From an uncultured Eggerthellaceae bacterium (GTDB lineage Bacteria > Actinomycetota > Coriobacteriia > Coriobacteriales > Eggerthellaceae): DNA of 40,901 nucleotides. Below the pieces are notes generated by a model. That model was not told the DNA's origin and did no database searches. It saw only the letters and a program-made list of their open reading frames with translations. The stretch covers positions 1 to 40,901 of the forward strand of contig CANOHY010000018.1 in the NCBI GenBank assembly GCA_947565915.1. The letters run 5' to 3'. The stretch's first letter is position 1. The number at the start of each line of letters is the position of its first letter. Position numbers and translations under genes: made by a program. Positions 23,981-32,515 of the stretch are shown in pieces.

Positions 23981-24748
23981 CTAAGCCACCCCGTATCTTT
24001 TGCGCCCGAACTGCTCCGCGATGGCATCTATCTCCGGTATTCCCGTTGCACCGTCGCGCCCGGCGATGGTGTAGCGCAAGAACCCGGCTTCGGTTGCCTC
24101 TCCCGTCGCCCTGTCCGGCGTTGCCGAAGCGCGAAGGTAATAGGCGGCAAGGGCAAGAACGGCCTCCTTCACCGCCTCGGGAACCATGCGCTTCCCGTAG
24201 ATGTAGACGATCTCGCAGCCTTCTACGGGCTTGCCGATTGCCTCTGCTTGGCAATCGCTTACAAGCCTGTAGTCCGGCGCGATGATTCGCTCCACATCGC
24301 AATGCTCCAAAGGCACGAAGCCCTGCGGCGCATAAACCGCGGTGGTTCCCATCCTTCGGACGAAGGAACGCCCCGCGGCGCGCTCGAACACCTCCGTGGC
24401 CTTCTCGCGCTTAGCCCTAAGTTCGTCATCGGTTCTATCCGAGAAATCATCGGTTCCGTCGCCGTAGCCCTTCAGTTCGTCCAACTCGAAGTAATGGCGC
24501 TCGATGATCTCAACATCCGCATCGAAAGCCGCCGCATTGGTGCCTTGCGGCGTTCCGTGCACATGGCACTTGCTAGGGATTCCGAGAGAAAGAAGGTTCA
24601 CGGTGTTGTCCGCATCAACATCGATTTCAACCACGCTTCCATCGGGAAGGGAGCAGCTAACCGATGGAAGCGCTTCGGGTGCGCAAAGCACCAATGCAGC
24701 GGCTTCCTCCGCCGATAGAACCGTATGGCTATAGGGCTTGATCTCCAT
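23981..24748 (-). CDS. Head-tail connector (gp6-like/neck) protein
   Basis: The 255 residues have a helical C-terminal region (about 175-255) with VPEAVKEAVLALAAYYLRAS and an ATEAGFLRYTIAG segment, as in gp6-type connector proteins. The N-terminal part (1-80) is beta-rich and specific to this group. It lies next to the capsid and SAP-like genes and upstream of the terminator, the usual place for a neck protein that closes the portal. The first in-frame ATG, at 24748, is used, and it follows the upstream stop by three bases. Confidence 0.65.
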   Translation of the reverse strand: MEIKPYSHTVLSAEEAAALVLCAPEALPSVSCSLPDGSVVEIDVDADNTVNLLSLGIPSKCHVHGTPQGTNAAAFDADVEIIERHYFELDELKGYGDGTDDFSDRTDDELRAKREKATEVFERAAGRSFVRRMGTTAVYAPQGFVPLEHCDVERIIAPDYRLVSDCQAEAIGKPVEGCEIVYIYGKRMVPEAVKEAVLALAAYYLRASATPDRATGEATEAGFLRYTIAGRDGATGIPEIDAIAEQFGRKRYGVA

Positions 24749-24751
24749 GGG

Positions 24752-25117
24752 CTAGGCAGCCTCGCCATCGTTGCCGTCGTTGCCGGCCTCGTTCGCGGCG
24801 TTGGCATCGGAACCCGCATCGTTCGCCGCGGCTTCCTGCGCCAAAGCGTCATCGAGCAGCTTCTGAAGGTCGGTGACCTTCGTGTTCGACTTGAACGGGA
24901 TGCCCCGGTTTTCAAGTTCAGCGCGAAGCTGCGCGCCGGTAAGCGGCTTGGCTTCGTTGCCCTTTGCGTCATCGTTTCCGGCATCGGGAGCCGGAGAGGA
25001 TGCGCCCTTGCCCAGAAGCCCGCGGCGGCGGGCTTCTGTTTCGGTCATCTTCTCGCCCTTGAACGCGACGAGGAAGCCATCGCGCTCAACGCGTTCCGGG
25101 GAAGTGTAGAAAGCCAT
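24752..25117 (-). CDS. Small head-region protein with SAP/HeH-like motif
   Basis: The 121 residues begin with a short N-terminal segment (AFYTSPERVERDGFLVAF). Residues about 57-90 resemble a SAP/HeH-type helix-extension-helix motif (LTGAQLRAELENRGIPF, then TKVTDLQKLL). The C-terminus is low-complexity Ala/Asn/Asp. Such proteins often follow the capsid gene and may bind DNA or the head surface. The gene starts two bases after the major capsid stop codon. Confidence 0.6.
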   Translation of the reverse strand: MAFYTSPERVERDGFLVAFKGEKMTETEARRRGLLGKGASSPAPDAGNDDAKGNEAKPLTGAQLRAELENRGIPFKSNTKVTDLQKLLDDALAQEAAANDAGSDANAANEAGNDGNDGEAA

Positions 25118-25119
25118 CG

Positions 25120-26250
25120 CTAGTTCACCTCCGCGGCATCGATAGCGTCCTTGCAGTAGACGAACGCATCCGGGTAGGTGACCTTCAAGGCGTTGGATTC
25201 CTCCAGCAGGAGCGAAAGCTGGTTCTTGACGAACTGGTCATTCACGGTGCCGACGCGAAGCGTCTGCGCATCTGCGCTGAACAGCGTTGCCGCTTGGCTG
25301 AAGTACACCATAGCGCCGAAGTGAAGCTTGTTCGCATCGTCGGCGACGACCATGTTCACGTCCTCGATGACGGGGAGGTTCCAAACGCGGCCATTGGCCA
25401 TGAGGGTGAGGTACGAACCGTTCTTGTCCTTCAGAAGGTCGATGGCCTCCTTCACCTGCGGGGCGACGGCAACGTAGTTCGGATAAAGGCGGCTGTTCAT
25501 GATGGCAAGCGTCACCATGCGGCGGATGGAGTCGACCACATGGTCGCCCTCGCGCGCGGTGTAGGTCTGGATTCCCTCGGTGTTGAGGATGCCCACCATG
25601 CCCTCGGAATCATCGCCGACGAGCGCGCGCTCGTCCTTCTTCTCGGCAAGGCCGATGCGAAGTTCGTTGTTGATGGTGCTCTCAAGTTCGCCGTAGCGGG
25701 AGAGCGAGGGAATCTCGACGGGGATGTACGTTGCAAGAAGTTCCAGCGATGCGGTCTTCTTGCGCCACGTCAACTCGGATTCCGCCTTCGTCTCGCCGGA
25801 CTTCCAAGGCTTGACGTTGATGTTGCGGTTGACGCGCTGCATGTACTTCACGTCGCCATCCGTGGTTCCCTTGGCAAGCGTGTCGCTGAACATATAGAAC
25901 GGCGATGCGCCCCAAGCCGGAATCGTGGTTTCCTCGATGGTTGGGTCTTCAAGGGTGACAACGGCATCCATCGGCTTCGTGATCGTGAAGCCATCGGCAA
26001 GGGGCTTGAACTCGTTCTTCGCCCCAAGGAAATGCTGGCCGATGTTCTTGGGAACGAAAGCCTTCGTGATCTGCGTTGCGTTCTTCGCAAGCTCGGCCTC
26101 GTTCTTGACGGCATCGCCAAGCATCTCGTCGAGCAGCGCAACCTGCCCCTCCATGCGGCGCGCATCGTCCATGCGCTCCTCCTGCACGGCAACGGCTATC
26201 TGGTCGCCGAGCATCGTTTTCTTGTTGAGGATTTCTACTGCGTTAAGCAT
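25120..26250 (-). CDS. HK97-fold major capsid protein
   Basis: The 376 residues show the HK97 layout. An N-terminal helical delta-like domain (1-65) with a coiled coil (VQEERMDDARRMEGQVALLD) is followed by the shell domain (about 75-376). Recognisable segments are IPAWGASPFYMFSDTLAKG, LLATYIPVEIPSLSRYG and EGIQTYTAREGDHVVDSIRR. The ClpP-type protease upstream may remove the N-terminal domain. The ATG overlaps the protease stop by eight bases and has AAAGG upstream. Confidence 0.92.
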   Translation of the reverse strand: MLNAVEILNKKTMLGDQIAVAVQEERMDDARRMEGQVALLDEMLGDAVKNEAELAKNATQITKAFVPKNIGQHFLGAKNEFKPLADGFTITKPMDAVVTLEDPTIEETTIPAWGASPFYMFSDTLAKGTTDGDVKYMQRVNRNINVKPWKSGETKAESELTWRKKTASLELLATYIPVEIPSLSRYGELESTINNELRIGLAEKKDERALVGDDSEGMVGILNTEGIQTYTAREGDHVVDSIRRMVTLAIMNSRLYPNYVAVAPQVKEAIDLLKDKNGSYLTLMANGRVWNLPVIEDVNMVVADDANKLHFGAMVYFSQAATLFSADAQTLRVGTVNDQFVKNQLSLLLEESNALKVTYPDAFVYCKDAIDAAEVN

Positions 26251-26986
26251 CCTTGTTTCCTTTCTCGTAAATCCTTGCGTTCACAACGACGTAGCCCGTT
26301 CCCTTGGAACCGGCGGGGGCTTCCCCCTCGGCCTGTGCCGTCTGTTCGATGATTTTCTCCCCGGCCTTACAAGTAGCCGTTTCGCCCTGTTCCAAGGCGG
26401 CGGGCGCGGCGGAGGCTTCCGGGAACTTCGGTGCATTCTTGAAGCATGCAAACAGGCGGGCATTGATGTTCGCGGCAACCTCCTTGCCCTCGCCCATCGT
26501 GTCCGCGAATCCCATTTCCAAAGCCTCGGAAGCCGTCATCCATGTTTCAACGCGCATCATGGCCGCGATCTCTTCCGCGCTCATGCCCGTTTTGCGCTCG
26601 TAGATTCCCGTTATCGTCTCGTCCAGCTTCTCCAAGCTGTCCGCAAGTTCGCGCAACTCAACGGCATTGCCGGCGGCATATGCCCATGCGTTGTGAATCA
26701 TCACCATTGCGGAAGGGGAAACGATCACTTCATCGGCGCTAAGGATGCAGAAGCTTGCGGCGGATGCGGCAAGGCCATCGATATGCGCCGTTACCTTGCC
26801 GGGGTACCGGCTTATCGCCGAATAGATGGCGGAGCCATCGAAGGCGCTTCCGCCGGAACTGTTCACGAAGATGTGAACGTCCTCCGTTCCGAACGCATTA
26901 AGCTGCTTCACGAATTCGCCGGCGGAAACCGCGTTCTCGTCCCACCAGTCCTCGCCGATGGTTCCGTACAGGTAGATGCTATTCAT
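26243..26986 (-). CDS. ClpP-like prohead protease
   Basis: The 247 residues have a ClpP fold in residues 1-175. The catalytic serine is in GLAASAASF (about 91-99), the histidine in MIHNAW (about 116-121), and an aspartate/glutamate is expected around 165-170 (ALEMGFAD). The C-terminal 70 residues are low complexity and could be a scaffold-like part. Such proteases mature the capsid in HK97-like phages. The ATG at 26986 has AAAGG upstream and overlaps the portal stop by eight bases. Confidence 0.88.
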   Translation of the reverse strand: MNSIYLYGTIGEDWWDENAVSAGEFVKQLNAFGTEDVHIFVNSSGGSAFDGSAIYSAISRYPGKVTAHIDGLAASAASFCILSADEVIVSPSAMVMIHNAWAYAAGNAVELRELADSLEKLDETITGIYERKTGMSAEEIAAMMRVETWMTASEALEMGFADTMGEGKEVAANINARLFACFKNAPKFPEASAAPAALEQGETATCKAGEKIIEQTAQAEGEAPAGSKGTGYVVVNARIYEKGNKDA

Positions 26987-28373
26987 TTGCCAACCTTTCT
27001 ATCTCAGCCTCGATGTCGTATTCGATTCCCGCAAGCGCGCATGCGTTCGCAAGGGGAAGCAGGACGGTTGCCGCGAAGTCCCTAGATTTCGCGTTAACGC
27101 CGTTCTGCTTGAACCTTTCGCGAACGCGCGCTTCCATGTCCGCGCGTATGGGCGCAAGGGAATCGATGGAGTTTTGGATGGGGATGCCGTCGCGTATCGG
27201 GTAGTACGCCGTCGGCTGCAGCGGTTCGTCTAGGCCGTCGATTGGCGGAAGTTCCTCCCATTCGCGCACTTCCGCGCGCGTGAAGAACCCCGCGTAAACC
27301 CCGATGCGGTAGCCCTCCATCCTGTCCTTGTAGGCACCGCGCATGTAGCCGTTCATGTCAAACTTCACGTAGCAATCGGGGAAGCGATGGCGCATCACGT
27401 CAAGCACCGTTTGCAGCACCTGCTCGATGGCCGTTGCCTCGTTCGTAAGCGTCGTTCGCGCGAATTGAAGTTCCATCGTTGCGACGTTCGAGTACGTGCT
27501 TCGGCTGTTCTCATAAACGGAGGAAGGGGGAACGCCCAACACGCGGCAGCACTGCTGAAGAACCCAAGTTTCCTGCTCGCTTAGGTTCATGTCGCCCATC
27601 GTCATCGGGTTCTGCTTGTATTTCAAGCCCTTGTCGAAGATGCGAACCGTTCCGGCGGATTGGATGCCGGACGTTGATTTGAGGCTGTTGGCGACCTCCT
27701 GCTTTTCCTCGTTGGTCATGTCCGCTTCGGTTTCCAAGTAGCCGGGGAAGTGGTTGCCGTTGTTCAGGAGGCGGGAATAGAACTTCTCCAAGTCGATTGA
27801 AAGCCCAACGTTCTCCGCCGCAAGCTTCGCAAGCGATTTCCCGGTCTTGCCGCAATCGAGCGAAACGCAGGTTTTGAACACTAGGACTTCGTGCGATTGG
27901 TACCTTCCGGCGGGCGTGAACGTGTCGCCTACCTGAACCTCGTAGTACGCCGTTTGCGTTTCCGAATCGAACAGCAATTCGACGGGGCTTTCTATCGGAT
28001 AGAACGCGACGGGTTCCCCGATGGCGTTGTAAACGACGCGCACGGCGGCTTGGCCGAAGATATCCCGGCGCTGTATCAACCAGTTCCATCCGTCGGATGC
28101 CGTCATGAACGGGTTCCACCGATGCGAAAGGATGCGCTCTAGCGGATGCGATATCGCTTCCCGCTTCCCGTCCTTCTTCTGGTAGATATGAACCGGCAAG
28201 GATGCAAGCGGGCGGCTCTTGGCCAAGAGGCATGATAGGAAAGCTATCGAGTAGTACGCGCCCGTCGTGCTGATCACGCGCCTGTCGTTCAGGGATAGAG
28301 GTGCTATGAACGTGAATTGCCCGCCCGTTACGCGCTCAACCATGTTGCGGACGGCCTTAGCGATGATTCCCAA
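26979..28373 (-). CDS. HK97-family portal protein
   Basis: The 464 residues match the Phage_portal family: YYSIAFLSCLLAKSRPLASLP near the N-terminus, LVFKTCVSLDCGKTGKSLAKLA in the middle, and LGVPPSSVYENSRSTYSNV (about 287-305). The ring of twelve subunits forms the DNA entry channel. The start is the TTG at 28373, with AAAGGAG upstream; a TTG start is unusual among its neighbours. The order terminase, portal, protease, capsid is the standard HK97 one. Confidence 0.92.
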   Translation of the reverse strand: MGIIAKAVRNMVERVTGGQFTFIAPLSLNDRRVISTTGAYYSIAFLSCLLAKSRPLASLPVHIYQKKDGKREAISHPLERILSHRWNPFMTASDGWNWLIQRRDIFGQAAVRVVYNAIGEPVAFYPIESPVELLFDSETQTAYYEVQVGDTFTPAGRYQSHEVLVFKTCVSLDCGKTGKSLAKLAAENVGLSIDLEKFYSRLLNNGNHFPGYLETEADMTNEEKQEVANSLKSTSGIQSAGTVRIFDKGLKYKQNPMTMGDMNLSEQETWVLQQCCRVLGVPPSSVYENSRSTYSNVATMELQFARTTLTNEATAIEQVLQTVLDVMRHRFPDCYVKFDMNGYMRGAYKDRMEGYRIGVYAGFFTRAEVREWEELPPIDGLDEPLQPTAYYPIRDGIPIQNSIDSLAPIRADMEARVRERFKQNGVNAKSRDFAATVLLPLANACALAGIEYDIEAEIERLANE

Positions 28374-28426
28374 AGCAACTCCTTTCTTGCTTTGGGGAAT
28401 CCTAAGCCCGGCCTTACAAGTAGCCC

Positions 28427-29899
28427 CTACACCTCGAACACGAACTGCGAATGCGCGTAGTCTGGCCGCGGCTCCGCGTTCTTGTAGATGTACATGGCCA
28501 TCGATGCCGCAATAGCCGCGTCAATCTTCTTCTTCGTTCGCCCGCTGCCGCTCGATGTGAACCGCATGCCGTAAGCCTTGTTCTCTTCCTCGATGCAGTT
28601 GCCGGCATGGTCTGCAAGAACCGGCGTTGAACCCAGCGCCGCCTTTCCCGTCTCGACGGAATGCTTGAAGAACGCGCATGCCGGACACATGATGGAAGGC
28701 TGTTGTTTCAATGCGAACACCTCAACGCCAAGGCGCTTCATGTAGTCGGCGAACACGTTCATGCGCGCCGGGTCAACCCCGATGGGCGGCTTGAATGGCA
28801 TCGCATAGAGGCGTTCGAGGACATCGCCAACCTCCATGATGTTATAGAACCCATCCTCGCCGGGGTCATCCCAGATGTACTCCTTGAACACATCCTTGCC
28901 ATCCTGTTCCTGATAGCAAACCGCGGCCATGGTATCGCCCGAAACCGCGCCATCAACCGCTATAGCGAAGGGCTGGGAGAAGTCGAACCGGATGGTGGTT
29001 TTCTTGCAAAGGTTAATCTTGCTCGTCTTGATGGCCATGATCTCGGCCTTCTTTGCCGGGAACCGGTTCAGTACGTAACGCTCGAACGCCGCGGGCTTCA
29101 AGGCGGCGTATTGGTCTGCGATATCTTCAATCGTTATCCATGAAGGTTTCGCAAGGCGCTTCCAAAGGGCTTTTGAGTTTGGCTTCTCGTTCTCGTCCGC
29201 GCCAAGCCAATACAGATAACACGCCTTGTCATGCTCGATATCTTCTTCGAGCCATTCCCAAAGGAACCCCTTCTGCTCGTCTCCCGCCGTCGTGATGGCG
29301 ATTGCCAAGGCGTTGGGAATCGACTTTTGGCCGGAAATGATGGCGTTCCATACCCTGTCATCGCGCCAGACGTGCAACTCGTCGGCGATTACCACGTTGA
29401 AGTGCCACGATTGAACGGCGGCCTCCGAATAGGGGAATACCTTGATTTCCGCGCCCGTTTCCCTGTTCTTCAGGCTTCCCTTCAACGGCTCCCACAGCGC
29501 GTTCAAATCCGGGTCGAGCGCGGCCATCGTCTTGATTTTCGTTAGGAGGTTTCCGGCCTGTTCCTCCGATGATGCGATAAGGCCGTATTGCCCGTTATGT
29601 ATCGGCTCCATGTTCGCGATCGTCATGAGCATGGCGCAAGCGATGATTGACTTGCCGTAATCGCGGGGAAGCCCAATCAGGGCGCGGCGGAACTTGCGGC
29701 GGAACTTGCCGTGCCTAACCGCGCCGGATGCGAATATAGGCCGCCAGATATCATCGCGCTGCCATGGCTCGATATCGAGCGGAAGCCCGTAGTAATCGTC
29801 ATTGCCGACGTGGTGAAGATGCGCGCTGCAGAAGAACTGGTATAGGTTCGCTTGCTCCAACCCGGCGGCGCTGTAGCGTTGTTTCCTAGTTCGGCGCAC
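28427..29899 (-). CDS. Terminase large subunit
   Basis: The 490 residues contain an N-terminal ATPase with Walker A GLPRDYGKS (76-84) and Walker B NVVIADEL (168-175, D173 E174). The nuclease domain has D316 in AVDGA and D376 in GVDPARM, with a late acidic D460. This enzyme cuts concatemers and drives DNA into proheads. The start is a GTG at 29899, preceded by AAGGGG, overlapping the small-subunit stop by 14 bases. The family is the P27-partner type of large subunit. Confidence 0.93.
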   Translation of the reverse strand: MRRTRKQRYSAAGLEQANLYQFFCSAHLHHVGNDDYYGLPLDIEPWQRDDIWRPIFASGAVRHGKFRRKFRRALIGLPRDYGKSIIACAMLMTIANMEPIHNGQYGLIASSEEQAGNLLTKIKTMAALDPDLNALWEPLKGSLKNRETGAEIKVFPYSEAAVQSWHFNVVIADELHVWRDDRVWNAIISGQKSIPNALAIAITTAGDEQKGFLWEWLEEDIEHDKACYLYWLGADENEKPNSKALWKRLAKPSWITIEDIADQYAALKPAAFERYVLNRFPAKKAEIMAIKTSKINLCKKTTIRFDFSQPFAIAVDGAVSGDTMAAVCYQEQDGKDVFKEYIWDDPGEDGFYNIMEVGDVLERLYAMPFKPPIGVDPARMNVFADYMKRLGVEVFALKQQPSIMCPACAFFKHSVETGKAALGSTPVLADHAGNCIEEENKAYGMRFTSSGSGRTKKKIDAAIAASMAMYIYKNAEPRPDYAHSQFVFEV

Positions 29900-30416
29900 T
29901 TAGCCGCCCCTTGAATCTCGTGAACAATTCCTCGGTCTTCCTGACCAAATCCGCCTGCGTCGAATGCGTCACCGCTTCAAGCAGTCCCATCTTCTGGCGC
30001 GCCAAGGGAGATACGCCAAGTTCGTCCGCAAGCGTTCGGTATGTCGCCATCGCTTCGCGCGCCGTCTTGATATCCGGATGCGCCTTCGCCGTGGCGGGGT
30101 CTACCGTCCCCTCGTCCGTTATCCGCCCAATCTTCGTGATCACGCGGCCATCGGGCGTTAGCGTGTTGTTCATGCATTGGCGGTACACCGCATAGCTGTA
30201 GCAGAGCATTTCAAGCTGCGGGATATCCGCCGCGCTGTATTGGTAGCCATCGCCTACCACCAAGTCCCAACATTGGCTCATTGTCGGGTTCGCCAAGACC
30301 GCATCCGGCTTTTGCAAAGCGGGCGGCATCGCGGAAGGCTCCGCGATAAGTTCCGTTTGAGGCGAGGGCTTGGGATTGCGGCGAACCGCCTTGCTGTCGG
30401 GCTTGCGTCCTTTCAC
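29886..30416 (-). CDS. Terminase small subunit (P27-like)
   Basis: The 176 residues start KGRKPDSKAVRRNP, as P27-family small subunits do. They include a helical core with PQLEMLCYSYAVYRQCM (about 79-95) and a C-terminal TRFKGRLSAPN. It recognises phage DNA for packaging. The start is a GTG at 30416 with GGGAGG upstream, in a four-base GTGA overlap with the upstream zinc-finger gene. The longer frame to 30470 is not supported. Confidence 0.8.
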   Translation of the reverse strand: MKGRKPDSKAVRRNPKPSPQTELIAEPSAMPPALQKPDAVLANPTMSQCWDLVVGDGYQYSAADIPQLEMLCYSYAVYRQCMNNTLTPDGRVITKIGRITDEGTVDPATAKAHPDIKTAREAMATYRTLADELGVSPLARQKMGLLEAVTHSTQADLVRKTEELFTRFKGRLSAPN

Positions 30417-30721
30417 TGCCAGCCCTCCCGCTCGATTGCGGAACGGATGGATTTGCCCATGCGTTCGCACCCCGCGCGAAGCTGTAAGGGGGCGGCCTTG
30501 CTAAGTTGGAGGAATGCGGCGGAAAGGTTCTTCGCCTCGGTAATCAGAATCGCGGCATCCTCCACCATGTTTTCGGTTTTGGCATCCACGACGGGAGGCG
30601 CATCCGGCATCATGGGCGCATAGCCTCTATGCGCTTGAACGCGGCAACGCCCGGAACAATACTTCGCTGTGCTTCTCTGCGCATGGAACTGTTCGCCGCA
30701 CATTGCGCAACGCTTAATCAT
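30413..30721 (-). CDS. Small zinc-finger protein
   Basis: The 102 residues have an N-terminal zinc knuckle (CAMCGEQFHAQRSTAKYCSG, Cys residues at 5, 8, 22 and 26 or nearby) and a helical C-terminal part (about 45-100). The finger resembles CxxC...CxxxC DNA-binding knuckles seen in phages. The start is the ATG at 30721, which overlaps the Mom-like gene stop by eight bases. A role in packaging or regulation is plausible but unknown. Confidence 0.65.
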   Translation of the reverse strand: MIKRCAMCGEQFHAQRSTAKYCSGRCRVQAHRGYAPMMPDAPPVVDAKTENMVEDAAILITEAKNLSAAFLQLSKAAPLQLRAGCERMGKSIRSAIEREGWQ

Positions 30722-31406
30722 CGGGCGCGCCCATCTCGTAATCGTCCACATGCCGCTCGGCTTGCGTAACGCGCTTGCCGCGGTACATGCCCGCGCCGGC
30801 TTCGTCGATGGCCGAGAAGGGGATTTCGGGAACGGTTAAGCGCTTGCGCCATTTCTTGTCGATGAAGTAGATATACCGAAGCTGGAATCCGGGAACCTTC
30901 GGATAGTTCCGGAACTCCTTCTCCCTGTTCTGGTTGTAGGCCGTAATCGAGTGGATGACCCCCCCCTGTGGGTCATAGCGCAACGTGTTGTTGCGTTTGA
31001 TCTGCGTAAGGATGAAGTTGGAAGCGCGGTAAATCGTCCCATCCCCGCATTGGCACCCGTCGGCGAACGATAGAATCCACTTCACATGCGGGGCGTTCTT
31101 CTTGATAAGCTTCATCGCGATGGATATGGCGCGCGATTCGCTGTTGCGCGGAAGGTAGTCATCGAAGGCCATGCGGTTCAGTTCGAGCATCCCGTTCCAT
31201 GGCGTTCCTTCCACAAGCCCAAGAACCTTGCGCTTGTCCGTGGGCGCGCCGAAGGACATAACGCCGTGCATCGCGCCATCTAGGAACACGCCGAAGTGAA
31301 GCGTTGAATTGTTGACCACCTTGCCGCTGTAATGAACGCGCTTCACGAAAGGGTTGGCAAGGCTCGAAGGGATTACCCGAACGTCGATTTCTAGCGCTCT
31401 GCCCAT
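30714..31406 (-). CDS. Mom-like adenine-modification protein (GNAT-like fold)
   Basis: The 230 residues resemble the Mom family of phage DNA-modification enzymes, whose founding member in phage Mu adds a methylcarbamoyl group to adenine. Landmarks are VHYSGKVV (24-31), a GVMSFGAP turn (48-55), LELNRMAFDDYLPRNSESRA (74-93), LSFADG (112-117), GTIYRASNF (123-131) and the C-terminal RYIYFIDKKWRKRL (177-190). Size is close to Mu Mom. It could protect phage DNA from restriction. The start ATG at 31406 lies inside the ParB-like gene's end by 16 bases; the ATG at 31481 is an alternative. Function is inferred from family resemblance. Confidence 0.75.
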   Translation of the reverse strand: MGRALEIDVRVIPSSLANPFVKRVHYSGKVVNNSTLHFGVFLDGAMHGVMSFGAPTDKRKVLGLVEGTPWNGMLELNRMAFDDYLPRNSESRAISIAMKLIKKNAPHVKWILSFADGCQCGDGTIYRASNFILTQIKRNNTLRYDPQGGVIHSITAYNQNREKEFRNYPKVPGFQLRYIYFIDKKWRKRLTVPEIPFSAIDEAGAGMYRGKRVTQAERHVDDYEMGAPDD

Positions 31407-31987
31407 TGCCGGCACACCTCGCAAACCAGATTCCCGTACTTGTTGCCGGCCTGAATCTCCGGTTCCCCTACGGCATCGCAAGCCGAAACGATGATGTTGT
31501 ACTGTTCCTCGGTAAGCTTCATCGTGATCTGCTTCTCCTTCGGGGAATCGCCGTCATCCAAAGCGAAATCCGTTCCGAAATCGTCCGCGTCGAAAGCGAA
31601 CCCCTCGAAGCCGAACCCCTTCCAATCGGCATCGATGGCCACCATTTCGTCCATCAGGGTTTCATAGTCGAAATCGGTTTCCCGCTGTAGCTGGTTGTGG
31701 ATATGGCAATACGCGCGCCGCTGCTCGTCGCTTAGATGGCCAAGGATGTTGCAGGGGATTTCTTCAAGCCCTAGAAGCTTCGCGGCCTCCCATGCGCCAT
31801 GCCCCGCAACGATCTCGTATTCCCCGGCATCGTTCACCCAAACGTCCACCGGGTCGTTGAAGCCGTATTCGCGTATCGATTTGGCGATGTGCGTTATCTG
31901 CTTCTCGGTATGAACCTTCGCGTTGTTCGCGTAAGGCTTCAGGCCGGCCACGGGAAGCATGGCCGCTTCAAGCTTCGATTCCTGCAT
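31391..31987 (-). CDS. ParB/sulfiredoxin-like nuclease-domain protein
   Basis: The 198 residues begin with a ParB-like domain (about 10-95): VAGLKPYANNAKVHTEKQ, then VDVWVNDAGEYEIVAGHG and AWEAAKLLGLEEIPC. The usual ParB box is G-H-x-R; here the Arg is replaced (GHGAW). Residues about 100-198 are acidic. ParB-like domains are often fused to or paired with phage DNA methyltransferases; here the partner appears to be the Mom-like gene, overlapping by 16 bases. GGAAGGAG precedes the ATG. It is the first gene of the late operon. Confidence 0.75.
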   Translation of the reverse strand: MQESKLEAAMLPVAGLKPYANNAKVHTEKQITHIAKSIREYGFNDPVDVWVNDAGEYEIVAGHGAWEAAKLLGLEEIPCNILGHLSDEQRRAYCHIHNQLQRETDFDYETLMDEMVAIDADWKGFGFEGFAFDADDFGTDFALDDGDSPKEKQITMKLTEEQYNIIVSACDAVGEPEIQAGNKYGNLVCEVCRQWAER

Positions 31988-32028
31988 CCGCTTCTCCTTC
32001 CAATCGCCTCGGTTGGGGAGATTCTACG

Positions 32029-32062
32029 GTTAGCGTTACAACTTCAAAATCGTTAGCGTTAC
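32029..32062. promoter_or_regulatory. Direct repeat upstream of the ParB-Mom-late operon, possible operator
   Basis: GTTAGCGTTAC occurs at 32029-32039 and again at 32052-32062, a 23-bp period (about two helix turns). It overlaps the promoter-like sequence of the ParB-like gene, so it could bind an activator or repressor of late genes. Confidence 0.5.
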
Positions 32063-32118
32063 CGAAACTTCCAATTTCGTTCGTAGGTGCGGAAGGGGGG
32101 GCGCGTTGGGTACGGAAA

Positions 32119-32180
32119 GGGGGTTCCCATGATTGGAACCCCCTACCCCCTAGCGGGGAAGGCTACAATTCCCCGCTAGG
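32119..32180. other. Tandem strong hairpins
   Basis: GGGGGTTCC (32119-32127) pairs with GGAACCCCC (32135-32143). CCTAGCGGGGAA (32149-32160) pairs with TTCCCCGCTAGG (32169-32180). On the minus strand the second-read hairpin is followed by TTTCCG, a weak terminator tail. They could end the early transcript, or form part of a replication origin. Confidence 0.7.
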
Positions 32181-32325
32181 TGCGCGAAAACAGAACGCGC
32201 GAATGAGCATTTGGAAGCTTTTCCTCGAAGCCCTATGCCCTCCCATCCCCGCCACGATCACGAACGGCGGAATTGATACCAAAAACAAACGGTTTCATGC
32301 CCGGAATCGACATGCTTCGGCTTCA

Positions 32326-32514
32326 TCAACGGAACATCTTGGGCGAATCGAAGTAGGTTCGCTTGCATCGATGGCGGCAAGCCTTGAACCTAACGGGATG
32401 CGACCGCTTGCATACGTCGCACCATCCCGCGGCGGCTACCAACAGCGAAGGGCTAGGCACATCCAACAGCCATCGCAACGCCGAAGGGTATGCCGCCATG
32501 CAATACCTTCGCAT
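32326..32514 (-). CDS. Small putative zinc-binding protein
   Basis: This 62-residue frame begins one base after the stop of the upstream Cys-rich gene (TAGcATG). Its C-terminal half has CDVCKRSHPVRFKACRHRC, a CxxC...CxxxC pattern (about 32-50). An alternative ATG at 32499 has AAGG upstream. Codon use resembles the neighbours, but there is no family match, so the call is tentative. Confidence 0.45.
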   Translation of the reverse strand: MRRYCMAAYPSALRWLLDVPSPSLLVAAAGWCDVCKRSHPVRFKACRHRCKRTYFDSPKMFR

Positions 32515-32515
32515 G

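Larger units (their letters stand above)
31988..32325. other. Regulatory gap between early and late regions
   Basis: No gene is called in this 338-base gap. It holds the direct repeats at 32029-32062, a weak promoter-like pair (TTGAAG at 32047-32042 and TAGAAT at 32026-32021, minus strand, 15-base spacing), and two adjacent strong hairpins at 32119-32180. A plus-strand frame from 32203 is rejected. The layout fits a late promoter, an early terminator or a replication origin. Confidence 0.5.
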
